Assembly: GCA_035772405.1 (NCBI GenBank)
Contig: JAYKKM010000123.1
Location: 2,739,001 to 2,803,000, forward strand
Direction of reading: 5' to 3'
Source: Chrysogorgia sp. JL179-B06
Taxonomy: Eukaryota; Cnidaria; Anthozoa; Scleralcyonacea; Chrysogorgiidae
DNA: 64,000 nt
Shown: piece by piece, positions 33,470 through 44,533 of the stretch
Numbering within the stretch: position 1 is the first letter of the stretch
Layout of the letters: each line of letters begins with the position of its first letter
The notes under the pieces: model-generated
Seen by the model: only the letters and a program-made list of their open reading frames with translations
Database searches by the model: none
What the model was told of the DNA's origin: nothing
Translations under genes and position numbers: made by a program

Positions 33470-34195
33470 AACCTGTAAATGTTCTGTATGTGCTTTATGA
33501 CCTCGTTTTAAAGTAAGAATCCTTTTAATTTCGTACATGAAAACGAGTTCATAAGGGGCAATTTATATGAATATAAAATAATATTAATTCGGCGCCATTT
33601 ATGTAAGGTCAATATCAATGACTCAAATATTTAGTCGATGACTGTCCTGCTACTTTCAAATGATGCCATTATAGTCTTACAAACACGTTGTAAGAAAACA
33701 CAAAAACGAGTATCGCAATAGATGGGAGGACTCTTTACTTAATACTCCCCGAACACCTAAATTATCAAGATGTTGCTGCTGATATTGGTCAATATTCTCA
33801 ATCTGATTGTGACCAGTGACAACTTTCTTATTTTAGGAAAATATTTTATTTATTGTTTCTTAATGATATAAGAAAAAATTTTATTATAAGAAAAAAATTA
33901 TTTTAATAAGAAATAATTTCTTGATACTGATTCATAACAATATTAAATAAATTTCTTACTATAAGAATCTTTTAATTAAACTTCTTACTATAAGAATCCA
34001 TTACAACCTCGTCAATTTTCAATAATAAGAAAAAAATTTCAGTATGATAAGAACAAAATTATTATGATAAGAAAAAAAGTCTTATGATAAGAAAACAATT
34101 CTTATGATAAGAAAACATTTCTTATGATAAGAAAATAATTCTTATGATAAGAAAATAATTCTTATGATAAGAAAAAATTGAATTGTTGGACCTGG
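33470..34195. mobile_element. Possible MITE with CAGGTCCAAC ends and AT-rich tandem core
   Basis: CAGGTCCAAC (33470-33479) and GTTGGACCTG (34186-34195) are exact inverses about 0.7 kb apart. The interior from 33838 is almost all AAGAAA/TTCTTA sequence, ending in a tandem array of CTTATGATAAGAAAACAATT (34020-34178, about 8 copies of 20 bases). No target duplication was resolved. The segmental duplication begins right after its right end. Confidence 0.45.
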
Positions 34196-34972
34196 GACTG
34201 CATACCTCCGCCAGCGGGTTGCAGTAGGCCAGTTACTCGACAGACCTATACATGTCTATAAACTGGTCTCTCTTGAATGAATAAAGTGCTTGATTGCATT
34301 TTACTCATGATATATAGTGACTGACGTATAGGCAGTACATATATCAATCGATAATAAGAATAAATATGAAAGCTGTTCAAAAGAACTGGATATAATATGA
34401 AAAGGAGAAATAGGAAAACTTCAATGTGTCGAAAAATACTAAGTAAGAGTACTTACGAAGTAATTGAATCGTGTATTTCTCAATACAAGTTTAATTGCTA
34501 TGGGATGAGCATATGTTTTGCAATTTTTGTTGTTACTGTTGGTCCCGCCTGTATTGAGAGAGAGAGATTGAGGGATAGATTGGGAGTGCGAGAGATTGAC
34601 AGAGAGAGAGAGAGAGAATGATATATTTCAACTTGGTATTTCATCAATTACAAAATTGCTTTTCGTAAAAGCCGAGAACAAGTAATAGTACATGTGTAAT
34701 ATGTACAAAATATATTATATTTTTATTGTATTTTTACATATTGAGTAATAGGGAAAACGATTATATTTTATGTAGTATCATATGATTACTTTAGTCAGTT
34801 TAGTCAGAGAAACTACTTGTCGAAGAAAATAAGTATCCGACTGAAATTCAGTAACCTCGACTGAAAAACCTTTTGATAACTCCCTCGTGTATCTTTTTCA
34901 GTTATACTGAAAACATTACAGCAGTTTGTTGCAAAAGTTGAAAAGCGAAATATTTGTGAAGAAATCGCACTC

Positions 34973-36022
34973 CTAAGTTGTTGTTGCTGTTGTTGTTGCT
35001 GTTGTTGTTGTTTTGCCGCCGCTGCCGTTATCATATTCCTGGATGCAGATCTTCGTATTCCCTCTTTTCGACCGTGCATAAAAGCCGCGCTGTGCCAACT
35101 GTATATGTACCAACTTCACGCAGCTGTGCCAACTATAGCTCACTGCATTGACAGAGTAAGAAAAAAAGAGAAGTGTGCTGAACCATGGTCGCAGATAAAG
35201 TTTCACAACGAGAACCGTTTTATCGAGGTTCAAGGCACGGATGATCACCAAAGGAAGATAGCAAACCAGGAACAGACCAACGATAACAAGCGAAGTCCAG
35301 ATCCGCTTTTTGTTCCTTGTAATGGCTGCATACTGGTTGCTGTTTCCCAGATTCGATATATTTTTCAACTTGTGATATATTTTAACGTAGGCATAGACGG
35401 AGAACAAGTAAGCGAAGATGGCCTGGAGAAAGATGCATACTTTTGAGAATGGTTTGTACCATTGAAAAGTGGTGCCCAAGACGACGTTAATGGGTTGAAA
35501 TGCGATCACAAACGCTAAAACCTTTTGGCAAGTACGCTGGCTCGCCTTATAACGGGTTGGGAAAAGTACCGCCATGTATCTCTCGAAAGTAATTCCGAGG
35601 ATTGCTGCGATGGTAAAGCAGGCCGAGAGTTTCCCTCCGTATGCGATAAAGTTGACCAACAGGCAATACGCGAATGTTCCACCGAGACGTGCGTTTGTCA
35701 ATAAGAAGGACTTCGTCAAAATGAATGGAAACTGAACGAAGACTGCACTGAAGATACCCAGAAAAGATAAGATGATTTTTAGACTTCTCGTAATCTTTCC
35801 GAGATCTTTGTTCTTGGAAACACCGTAGATCACGAAGGAATTGAGAAGGATCGCCAAAACAATTCCGAAGCTGTTCACCGTTATCAGAAAGTAATGGTTT
35901 AGCGAAAATCCTTCGGAAAAACTGAATACCTCTTCTTCTACGTGAAAGCATTGCCATTTAATCAGTTCAGCAACGCCCGCACTCGGTGTACTGTACGATC
36001 TATTCTGTAATAGTCGATTCAT
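34973..36022 (-). CDS. Rhodopsin-class (class A) G protein-coupled receptor, copy 1
   Basis: An intact, intronless frame of 349 residues. Seven hydrophobic segments lie at about 43-68, 81-105, 118-145, 165-186, 195-217, 241-263 and 275-297. Class A marks: LLNS in TM1 (N61), ERY at 147-149 closing TM3 in place of DRY, CYLP at 254-257 in TM6 in place of CWxP, and NAVSY at 292-296 in TM7 in place of NPxxY. The usual TM2 aspartate is absent (LSFLGIF), which predicts altered sodium and G-protein coupling. A short N-terminus lacks a signal peptide. The C-tail ends in a Thr/Ala run encoded by ACA/GCA triplets. The start used is the ATG that gives equal length in both copies. The ligand is unknown; such divergent receptors form large orphan families in cnidarians. 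The minus-strand promoter side carries the 26-bp VNTR at 36385. Confidence 0.85.
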   Translation of the reverse strand: MNRLLQNRSYSTPSAGVAELIKWQCFHVEEEVFSFSEGFSLNHYFLITVNSFGIVLAILLNSFVIYGVSKNKDLGKITRSLKIILSFLGIFSAVFVQFPFILTKSFLLTNARLGGTFAYCLLVNFIAYGGKLSACFTIAAILGITFERYMAVLFPTRYKASQRTCQKVLAFVIAFQPINVVLGTTFQWYKPFSKVCIFLQAIFAYLFSVYAYVKIYHKLKNISNLGNSNQYAAITRNKKRIWTSLVIVGLFLVCYLPLVIIRALNLDKTVLVVKLYLRPWFSTLLFFSYSVNAVSYSWHSCVKLVHIQLAQRGFYARSKRGNTKICIQEYDNGSGGKTTTTATTTATTT

Positions 36023-36384
36023 TTGAAGTGTGATGAGTTTTCGACTTTTACCTGCAAAGCCTTGACAGTATAGTGTTTCAAAGGTGAAAGTAACACGCGG
36101 CTGAAAATCTGTTTCTTATATTTATGCTTGCTTGAGAGTTTGAGTGTGGAAATTTGCGTATGAATCGCCCCCAAAATCTACACTTGAGCAGCATCTGACC
36201 CTTGATGGCAATAACGAGGTCGGGTTTTTCTTCAAACAATTTCTTCAGATCAATTGTACTAATTGAGAGGTTGTGACTATCAGGGGGGAGGTAATACAGA
36301 TTTTGAATTTTGCCAGCGCAATGACATCGAGAGCATTGATTCGTGACAGAAAAGAACGGTGGAAAACCGGTGAGCTAGAATCAC

Positions 36385-36543
36385 ACTGTACGTGTGAGCG
36401 TTCTCAAGCAGTACACTGTGTAAGCGTTCTAAAGTAGTACACTGTGTAAGCGTTCTAAATTAGTACACAGTGTAAGCGTTCTACAGTAATACACTGTGTA
36501 AGCGTTCTATACTAGTACACTGTGTAAGCGTTCTAAAGTAGTA
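36385..36543. repeat. 26-bp VNTR upstream of receptor copy 1 (about 6 units)
   Basis: Unit GTACACTGTGTAAGCGTTCT plus six variable bases. Each unit has an imperfect palindrome TACACNGTGTA. It stands 0.36 kb upstream of the receptor start on its strand and could affect transcription; that is only position-based. Confidence 0.85.
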
Positions 36544-36599
36544 GCAAGAGTTGGAAAATTGCATTAATTTCAGTAACGTTTCACCACGCAATTGATTAC

Positions 36600-37040
36600 A
36601 TGGATTTCAATGCGCAAAAACTGATTTTTGAACGAAGCTGCTCGATATACCTGCAGATATTGTCCACTTTCGCCCGCGCAAATTCAGAACATTACGTTCC
36701 AGCGTTCGTTCTTCCCAAGAATCTGCAGGACATGGAATGTTTTACCGCTTCACATGCGTTTAAAGCAAATTACTTTAACAAATTGAAAATTTATTCTCTC
36801 TGTCATTATATTGCAGCAGTAGTTCAGCTGTACGACCCTGAAGACCCGAGGTCGTGGAAATCTATGTGTTCAAGATGTAACTCAATCCGATGTCTCATCG
36901 AAGCGATCCACTGCTGCAACTACAACTTTAACCCTGCACTATCTTATTTATCTTTACATGGGACAGCAGTATTTGGCGCGTACGCTGTTGCGGCCACCCA
37001 GCTACGTTTATAAGGCAAACCTAATAAATAAATAAATAAA
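36600..37040 (+). repeat. Repeat with a 137-codon frame and (AATA)n tail
   Basis: The frame at 36600-37013 is open here but broken in the paralogue at 48293 by small indels and stops, and a third partial copy lies inverted at 41690-41850. All end near AGGCAAACCTAATAAATAAATAAAT. The tail of TAAA units suggests the 3' end of a non-LTR retroelement or a SINE. No domain is recognised in the frame, and its poor conservation argues against a host gene. Confidence 0.5.
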
Positions 37041-37199
37041 TATTTTAAATTGGGGAGTAATGGTATCGTGCGAGCAGACCTTGTTAATCACGAAAAATTC
37101 TTACTTTTGCGCTACTTTTTGTACGTTTTTCTTCTTTTTTCCTTCTTTTCCTGAAATTTTAGTCCTACTTTTTTCCTACTTTTTGACATAAACCCGCAT

Positions 37200-37530
37200 G
37201 GAGAAAGGAGTGAATCCATTCCACATGAGTATGCCACCATTATAGACAAAACTATTTTAAACGTAATTTGTGCGTGGTCTAGGTAAGGCAATTTTCGTAT
37301 CTGGATCTCTCAGGTTATAATTTTTAGAATAGTCCGAGAAGTCAAAGATAACTGTGGTATATATTGGTGTCAAATGATTAAGTGCCTTATAGATCGTTAT
37401 AAATTTATGGTTTCTAGTTTCATGTAGCATATCTCAAGCCAACTCTTCCCTAATAATGCTGGATCGGAGAGAGAGTGAGAGAGAGGTTGAGAAAGGAGGT
37501 TGAGAGGAGATTGAGAGAGATTATGTTATT
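37200..37530 (-). pseudogene. Degenerate LINE 3' coding fragment (copy 1)
   Basis: Collinear with the clearer copy at 49054-49398 but with indels and stops, ending in a GA-rich microsatellite (37465-37520). Confidence 0.5.
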
Positions 37531-37534
37531 CATC

Positions 37535-38770
37535 CCAAAGACCATTCACACGAATTATTTCTTTGGATTTGCGGATTCAAAACATTTACATTCGATTTTT
37601 TGCTTTCGTCGGTAAACGGGTCCGAACGAATGTACTTTATTTCGCATTGACAAAGCATTGAAAATTGATTGCCGTCACTTAGCCGTCGGCAAAATCCGAT
37701 AACAGCTTGTATGACAACAATTACTTATAACGAATTACAAACATGTCAAGCTGCAATTGCTTCACAACAATTTAACAAAATCTTATTTTAAACCAGTATA
37801 AATATCGTATAACATTACTCAGAGTCCTGATAGTTCAGTATAGTTAGAGCGTTTCATGGCTCTCTCGCTGATTCGATGGTTCGGGGATCAAGATTTTTAT
37901 CAGCCTGTTTATAGCTTGTACAACAACAACTTCAAATCTGATTTAGTTTAGAAAAGAAGGAGGCATGGCCCATCGGGAGATTAATAGAAAAAGTTAAATT
38001 CAGTATTTCCCTGGCCCTTCTATGAGAGTCACGTCACCACCTATGCAAAAAAATACGCGCCCGCATATACTTTTCCTATAGGCAGAAAAATGTTTAATAA
38101 AACTATTTTATTAGCGAGCTTTATTTTATTACCTTATTTTTACCTTGCTTTTACGTTCGTAGACAGAAACCGGAAATACACAGTAGGGAGGAACGTAGTG
38201 AACTAGTTGACTTTTTATTTTAATTATCATGTTATTTGTTATCATATTTGCATATATTTTATATATTATTTTATTCTATTTTGCTTAACTTTTATTATGT
38301 ATATAAACCGCACATTGTTTATAATCTCGTAGTTCTGACGATGTTGTAGTACAACGAACGCTAAACTTTTTTAACGTTTTTAACATTTTATCAATTTTAT
38401 TAAATTTATCATAACAGTAGCAACTTGGCCTCATTTGATTTGAACTAATATATTGCGATAAAGTAGACTAATAGAGCTCTTATAAAAGTCTATAGTTGAC
38501 ATATGCGACAATCACACGATATAATTACACCGTAATCATTGGGAAACAGTCTATAGTCCCACAATAAACATAATAATTTGTTTTCAAATAATGATAAACT
38601 TTGGCAGTGTTAAAATAAGTATCCAGTGACTTGAAGAGGTTGGTGTAATGCCGTCTGCCGAAATAATGAAGGAGAAATAACGTTTCAAATGAACAGCGTC
38701 TGTCAGAGAGTAAACGTAAAGTGGTCTCTCTGACTGTAGTCCTTCGCTCGAAACGTTACTACACCTGCTC
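37535..38770. other. Non-coding part of the duplication
   Basis: No gene seen on either strand. Near 38682-38762 there is a degenerate CTCTCTGACTG..CTTCGCTCGAAACGTTAC hairpin related to that at 32661. Confidence 0.4.
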
Positions 38771-38779
38771 TTCACTATA

Positions 38780-39824
38780 GGGGCTGTTTACATTAATCCG
38801 GATTCAGTTTCATTCCGGATTGAACGTGAATTCAAACCGCGTTTACATAGAAATTCTATTCCAGGATCGAAAATCACGCGAAATCAATAACATTATAGCC
38901 GGTTTGTTTCTTTTAGCGATTTCTGCGCATGTATAGTTCATCACGTGCTTTAAACTGATAATTTGGCGAAGAAAAAAACATAAAGAAAATGGGAAAAGCA
39001 TTGCTAGCAACGATAATCGATGCGGTCGCAAGTAAACAAAGCATTTAATTCACCTTTAATATATAACTTCGTCGTCAAAGAGCTATTTATATTGAACAAT
39101 ATGACGTCGGCGAAATTCCTATCTCTAGCGAGGTATTAAAGTGGCCCAAAACTGATACCATAACCACGCAAACTAACCATCGACCTCATCCACTTTATAG
39201 TAGATTACACCAAGTCCTGACTATGCGTTGTAGTGATTTATAGTTTATAGTAATTACAGTTAGTATATTGGTATTATCAGTATTAGGGTTATTTTTGAGG
39301 TTTCCTGTACTTAAACAGGTTTGCGAAACGAAACAACAATTTGCCTAACAAGGTAGATAATAATAACCAACAAGTACAGGAAACCTCAAAAATAACCCTA
39401 ATACTGATAATATTAATATACAGTACAACATATATTGAGGACTTGGTGTAATCTACTATAAAGTGGATGTGGTCGGTGGTTAGTTTGCGTGGTTATGGTA
39501 TCAGTTTTGGGCCACTTTAATACCTCCTCTAGCTGGAAATTGCCGTCTATAAATGTTAAAAGCATGTGTGTGTTGTTCGTTTCAGTCTTCTAGGTCGTAT
39601 TTTTTATTCCGGATTTCACATGACACCGGAATGAAATTTCAATCTCGAATGAAATTTCAATCAGCTCGAATGAAATTTCATTCCGAAATGAGAACCGGGA
39701 TCAACTCAATCTCGATTGAAATGCATCTCATTCCGGATTCATGTAAAAACGTAAAGGGATTTTAACAGAACTGGTATGAGTTCAATTCGAAATGAAACTC
39801 AATCCGGATTCATGTAAACAGCCC
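38780..39824. mobile_element. Family D element (GGGGCTGTTTACAT ends), carrying a nested element
   Basis: TA-flanked, with inverted ends GGGGCTGTTTACATTAATCC / GGATTCATGTAAACAGCCC and repeated CGGAATGAAATTTCAATC motifs in the right arm. It is a non-coding DNA element. The copy at 50601-51282 lacks the nested insertion of 39130-39526. Confidence 0.75.
39130..39526. mobile_element. Foldback element E nested in family D
   Basis: Perfectly flanked by CTCTAGC (39123-39129, 39527-39533). Inverted arms start GAGGTATTAAAGTGGCCC and run about 100 bases on the left and right around a divergent centre with AAACAGGTTTGCG. The paralogue shows a single CTCTAGC with no element (about 50967). A TTAA is present six bases inside each end, so a TTAA element inside a small palindrome is an alternative reading. 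Confidence 0.8.
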
Positions 39825-39894
39825 TATCTCGCCAGTACACCAACCTTTTGGAGTCCCTGATTTGTTTGTTTTCAATGGTTTTTTTTTGTCGCTT

Positions 39895-39986
39895 TTTAAG
39901 TTTCATTCTTGAATAAACTCTCTTACTGTAAAGAAATTATGATTAGCGTTTACAATTCTTCCATATCTCACTTCGATCTTGATATA
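39895..39986. repeat. Left arm of family R, interrupted at TTAA
   Basis: This stretch (AACTCTCTTACTGTAAAG to GATCTTGATATA) is the inverse of 41171-41285. Between the two arms stand three TTAA-separated elements, so R appears to have been the original target. A related sequence is at 28600-28710. Confidence 0.6.
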
Positions 39987-39990
39987 TTAA

Positions 39991-40335
39991 GGTGGCTGGA
40001 TAGGAAAAAAACTGTAAATAATTAGATTTTTCCCTCTAAAACTTTTCACGGTGTAGATTTGTGCTTCATTCTAGTTCCTTGCACAGCTGGAGTGTTATAG
40101 ACGGCGCACAGTGTTCTAGTGAGTTCAGAAATAACCTAATTTGCATAAAATGTACATATTACAATCAACGTGATTTGTTCAGGTACAATTTAATGCTGCA
40201 AGTGTACTAAAACTTTTCAATTATCAGCACTGACACTAGAACTATGCAAGTAACTAGAATAAGGCAGAAATGTACACTGCGAAACGTTTTATGGGGAAAA
40301 TGTTATTTTTCATAACTTTTTCCTATCAAGCAACT
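39991..40335. mobile_element. TTAA-flanked MITE Q, copy 1
   Basis: TTAA at 39987-39990 and 40336-40339. Ends GGTGGCTGGATAGGAAAAA / TTTTTCCTATCAAGCAACT continue as inverted arms of about 100 bases. Also present in the paralogue (51450-51790), so it predates the segmental duplication. Confidence 0.75.
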
Positions 40336-40339
40336 TTAA

Positions 40340-40908
40340 AGTGCCACTGTGATGAAAATTCGTCATCGAAAAATGCCATTTTTTCTTCATGGATGTATTT
40401 ATCAATGTGAAAGTAGCCCTTATACAAAATTACAGTCGAAACGGAATAAAAATCGAAGAGTTACAAACGTTTGAAAAGTCCTAAATCGACGTCCGCCATT
40501 AAAATCGGCCATCTTGTTTTTATCCATTCGAGAAGCGCTCGTGACGTCATAGTCTCAAGGAGCCGAGTCAACACAAATAGAATTACTATAGAATACAAAG
40601 CAGCGCATATACAAACCGCGTTTAAAATGTCAAATTCTTCCGAATCTAGTGGAATCTCGTTGTTTATATGTTGCAACAACACTACACGTGAAGCGTGCTT
40701 GAGACTCTGACGTCACCGGCGCCCTTTGACCTGACATTTCCAAGATGGCAGATTTTAATGGCGGCCGTGAAATTACGAACTTTATCGTCGTATAGCGCAG
40801 TCAATATTTGACATTGAGCGCTAAAATTTTGCATGGGGAGTTATTTATATGTACTCTTTGCAATAATGCTAAAAAACATGGGGTTCAAAATTTCATCACA
40901 GTGGCACT
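40340..40908. mobile_element. TTAA-flanked MITE, family C-like
   Basis: TTAA at 40336-40339 and 40909-40912. Ends AGTGCCACTGTGATGAAAATT / TTTCATCACAGTGGCACT. Internal CGCCATTAAAATCGGCC and GGCCGCCATTAAAATC-like motifs are also inverted. Absent from the paralogous site at 51791. Confidence 0.8.
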
Positions 40909-40912
40909 TTAA

Positions 40913-41166
40913 GATTTGCTTGATAATTTAAATGATCCTCACTATGACGACATACTGTATGTAAAGTGACTTATTGAAGAAGCTTGTATAACTTTGGGAT
41001 TATGTAAGGAAATTATGAAATTGTGTATGTGTTACGCATGGTACTAAACGTACGAAGTTACGTTTCGAGTGATTTGATTTGTTTATCCCAAAGATATACA
41101 GGCTTTTTAGTAAGTCGTTATACAGTGTGGCGTCAAAGTGAGGATCATTTACATATCAAACAAATC
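40913..41166. mobile_element. TTAA-flanked MITE P (254 bp)
   Basis: Shares the TTAA at 40909 with the preceding element and ends at TTAA 41167-41170. Inverted ends GATTTGCTTGATA / TATCAAACAAATC and inner AAATGATCCTCACT / AGTGAGGATCATTT. Confidence 0.7.
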
Positions 41167-41170
41167 TTAA

Positions 41171-41285
41171 TATCTCAAGAACAAAGTGAGATATGAAGAG
41201 TTGTAAACGCCAATCTTTAAATTTTTTTATTTCTTTCAAGTAAGAGAGTTTACTTCTTACTGATTTTTTCACTGCATAAACACTT
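41171..41285. repeat. Right arm of family R
   Basis: Inverse of 39895-39986 (TATCTCAAGAACAAAGTGAG through AAGTAAGAGAGTTTACTTC). Ends near a CACTTTAA. Confidence 0.6.
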
Positions 41286-41439
41286 TAAGCCTGTTTTTCA
41301 CTGGGCGAATTTGTTCGGGCGAGAAGCAACTATTCTATATTAGGGATTTAAGGATCGGCGATCTCGACGATGCGGCTCTCAAAACTTTAACAGGCATTGT
41401 GAATTTAAGCATTTGAAAGAAGCCATGGTAAATTGACTA

Positions 41440-41632
41440 CCGTATTTGATGTTTGAAGCTTGTTTTATGACCTCCAACACGCTGCAGTTCTGCTAAAACG
41501 ATTGTAGTGTCTGAGCTGAAGTCAAAAAGGAACAGCTGTCATTCCCTCTCAGCGAGTTCACGTCGTCCTGAAGACGTAAAAATGCTCAGAGTTGCGTTGT
41601 AAATAGAACGAGGACGGTGTTGAGAATACTTT
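41440..41632. repeat. Dispersed repeat N, inverted copy
   Basis: Inverse of 60826-61030 and of the MULE centre 29655-29803: CTTGTTTTATGACCTCCAA, TAAAACGATTGTAGTGTC, CCTGAAGACGTAAAAATGCTC and AACGAGGACGGTGTTGAGAA. Probably the body of a Mutator-like non-autonomous family. Confidence 0.5.
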
Positions 41633-42139
41633 TGGGAATACAAATTATTCATTCTCTTTGTTTCCCAATTTAAAATATTTATTTATTTATTTATTAGGTT
41701 TGCCTTATAAACGTGGCTGGGTGGCCGCAACAGCGTACGCGCCAAATACTGCGGTCCCATGTAAAGATAAATAAGATAGTTAAGGGTTAAAGTTGTACTG
41801 TAGTTGCAGCAGTGCATCGCTTCGATGAGACATCGACTAAATACTGCATTGATTATTTCGTGAGTCATCAATATTGTGATAAAAGTAACTTCTTCCTTAG
41901 TGATTGATGGTAGAAACAGCAGTAGACCCCCCACTATTATGTTGCTGCACTCAAAAATTAAAAGGTTTGGGCTGCATGTATTTAGTTTGATGTCCTATGA
42001 AGCAATTAAATTCAGACAATACAAAGCTCTGAGAGATATTGTCCACTGAAAATTTATTTAGTTTGGCAAATGAACTAAAATAAGTAATGTACTGTAAGTT
42101 TCAAACAATAATTGGGCGAGGGGTTGTTGCGTATACGTA

Positions 42140-42715
42140 TCTCTAGTACAGTTGTAGAAACACGGCTTTTAGCCAATCAGAACAAATCTATTCAAAATGT
42201 TTTTTTATAAATAATACAGTTATAGAAATATAATAGAGTTATAATGCAGTTATATAATTATATAACTTATCTAATATATAGTACAGTTATATAATACAGT
42301 TATAGAAACACGGCTTTTAGCCAATCAGAACACATCTTTTCAAAATGTTATTTTATAAATAATACAGTTATATAAATATAATACAGTTCTAGTTATATAG
42401 TAAAGATGTATAATTAGAGTACAGTTATTGTTATATAAGTACAGTTGCATAATTAGAATACAGTTATATAGTACAGTTATAGAAACACGGCTTTTACCCA
42501 ATCAGAACACACCTTTTCAAAATGTTATTTTATAAATAATACAGTTATAGAAATATAATAGAGTTATAGTGCAGTTATATAATTATATAACTTATCTCAT
42601 ATATAGTACAGTTATAGTTATATAGTACAGCTGTATAATTAAAGTACATTTATATAATACAGTTATAGAAACATGGCTTTTAGCCAATCAGAACACATCT
42701 TTTCAAAATGTTATA
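42140..42715. repeat. Tandem satellite-like repeat, 4 copies of about 150-180 bp
   Basis: ACGGCTTTTAGCCAATCAGAAC marks each copy (near 42162, 42310, 42484 and 42672), separated by AT-rich ACAGTTATAGAAATATAATA-type sequence that is itself a short tandem repeat. No gene. Confidence 0.75.
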
Positions 42716-42850
42716 AAAAGCAACAGCATGTATATAATTTGATTTCTATTATATTAATTTTATCACGTTGTGGCGACATCTGTGTATTTCTAATCGAACA
42801 GACAACAGCAAAATTAAATAATTTTGTAATAAACCATCGTTTGATTTTAA

Positions 42851-43301
42851 AGGACATTGGCAACAAAAATTAAGTTTATCTAATTGAAAGAACACGTAAA
42901 ATGATAGAGTAACACCTCTTACAACGTATTTTACTTAGAATGTTTTTGAAATATTTCAGTTTGTATGATATGTAAATGAGATGGTCTCCGGTAGAGAATT
43001 TCCACTCATTAAAATATTAGTTACATCTTGAAGTTTGTTCCACAAATTTACTTGAAAATGTGCGCATAATAACTCCTCATGGTAATGAACGTAGTAAACT
43101 TAGCAATCACTGAGATATAAGACTTTTTAATGAGTAAAATTCTCTACTCTGCACCTGACGTCAGGGGCCATTCATTTGCATATCAAACAAGCAGAAATAT
43201 TTCAAAAACGAAGTAAATACCGAAAAGTTGCAAAAGTTGTTTCTCTATCATTGTACCAGTTCTTTCATATAGACAAACTTAATTTTTGTTGCCAATGTCC
43301 T
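42851..43301. mobile_element. TTAA-flanked MITE H (451 bp)
   Basis: TTAA at 42847-42850 and 43302-43305. Inverted ends AGGACATTGGCAACAAAAAT and the mirror; arms of about 140 bases. A related element is at 57073-57578. Confidence 0.8.
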
Positions 43302-43305
43302 TTAA

Positions 43306-43778
43306 ATCGTATTATTTGTGTTATCTTTCTATACAACGGTTCTCTTCACTTTAGAATAACGACTACAACGAAGGCTGTTGGTGAAGAAAATCAAATTTCG
43401 ATGAAAGAAGTCGAGGGATCAACTGTCACAGTTCCCAGTTACCTAATTTTGATACGTTATCTAATGTGCACAATAAATGTAAAGAAAGTTCTTTTTATAC
43501 AATATTGGCCTTTTATATACCTTATTTGCAATATGTTTTTCACGTCCTTCATATATTTTCATAATATGTATTTTCCTGCTGTAATTGTTTTGGAGACTAT
43601 ATTAAAACGCACATCCCAATATCCTACCTAGTCTGTTGCGAAAAACAAATTTAATTGAGACCAGAACCAAGGCCATCTTGAATAACCTTTATTTATTATA
43701 TGGCCAGGCGGTCCATCTTAAAAATGGAAATAAGAATAAATATGAAAGCAGCTAAGTTCTCAAGAGAACTGGATATGA
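43306..43778. other. Intergenic, no supported gene
   Basis: The 151-codon frame at 43176-43631 starts inside the MITE and has no recognisable domain, so I do not call it. A sequence at 43733-43800 (GAATAAATATGAAAGCAGCT) is shared with the receptor downstream flank at 34360-34420. Confidence 0.35.
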
Positions 43779-43978
43779 TATGAAAAGGAGAAATAGGTGA
43801 ACTTCAACGTGTCGAAAAATACTTAAGTATGAGTACTTACGTATATTAATGGCGACGTTTTGGACCATCTTACCTGCAGAAAGACATATCATCCGAAACG
43901 TCCATTAATATACGTAAGTACCCTCACATAATATTTTTCGACACATTGAAGTTCTCCTATTTCTCCTTTTTATATTAC
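43779..43978. repeat. Hairpin repeat, about 85-base arms
   Basis: GGAGAAATAGGTGAACTTCAACGTGTCG..TACGTATATTAATGG (in pieces) pairs with its inverse at 43893-43978 around CCATCTTACCTGCAG. The left arm is shared with the receptor 3' flanks (34398-34460, 46016-46070). Confidence 0.65.
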
Positions 43979-44529
43979 ATCTTAAAATGGAGCATTCTCA
44001 TTGGTTCCCTAGGGTCGGAAACCAAAGTGAAAGCAGTCACAAGTGCTCTATACTAGTAATTTAAAATGAATACGAGTGAACGTTTTATATTCCCGAACGT
44101 TCTTTATTTTGAGCGCCGATCTTGTTTTCTTGTTTAGCCAATGAAAACAAATAGAATGCATTCTAAGGCGCCCTGGGGTGAGTAATTTATTTGCTTTAGA
44201 TTTACATCCGCGCAGGGGGTGTATATCAGATTTAAAACCCGAGGAAACGTTTATGTAAATCAGGACGAATCTTTATCAACATTTGCGAAATTCATGAATA
44301 ATTAATGAGGCTAAGCCACAATCACAGCGTGGTATTTTGGTCACATGTATAGCTTTGTAAATGGCCATACAGATCTGCCGCTCGTATTTTATCTATTACA
44401 TAAAGACACGATGCGGTCTTGATTTTTCTTTGTGTTTTGCTCATGAATTATTATCAATTTTTGAACGATGTAAACAATATGGCATTGTTTTTTTGGAAAT
44501 AAGTGCACATACTGCATTAGGTTTATCCT
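43979..44529. other. Intergenic, dispersed repeat pieces
   Basis: No gene. TTTATGTAAATCAGGACGAA and GACACGATGCGGTC near 44251 and 44405 are shared with the insertion at 25704-25970. Confidence 0.4.
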
Positions 44530-44533
44530 TTAA

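Larger units (their letters stand above)
34197..40335. repeat. Segmental duplication, copy 1 (about 6.1 kb)
   Basis: Collinear with 45806-51790 from GACTGCATACCTCCGCC to the TTAA-flanked family Q element. It includes a receptor gene, a 26-bp VNTR, LINE remnants, family D and family Q. The copies differ by point changes, VNTR copy number and two MITE insertions present only here. Confidence 0.85.

Noticed and set aside
34813..35079. Polyglutamine protein on the minus strand (also 46480-46746)
   Set aside because: It is another frame of the receptor's Thr/Ala triplet tail and 3' flank.
35105..35446. 113-codon plus-strand frame, conserved at 46772-47113
   Set aside because: It lies antisense within the receptor gene and is conserved only because the receptor is.
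36385..36543. CRISPR-like spaced repeats
   Set aside because: The 26-bp units are contiguous with only about six variable bases, lie in an animal-type genome, and are a VNTR.
40461..40710. Two overlapping frames of 73-79 codons on opposite strands
   Set aside because: Both lie inside a TTAA MITE and follow from its partial symmetry.
43176..43631. 151-codon plus-strand frame
   Set aside because: Starts inside MITE H, has no recognised domain and is dominated by AT-rich hydrophobic codons.
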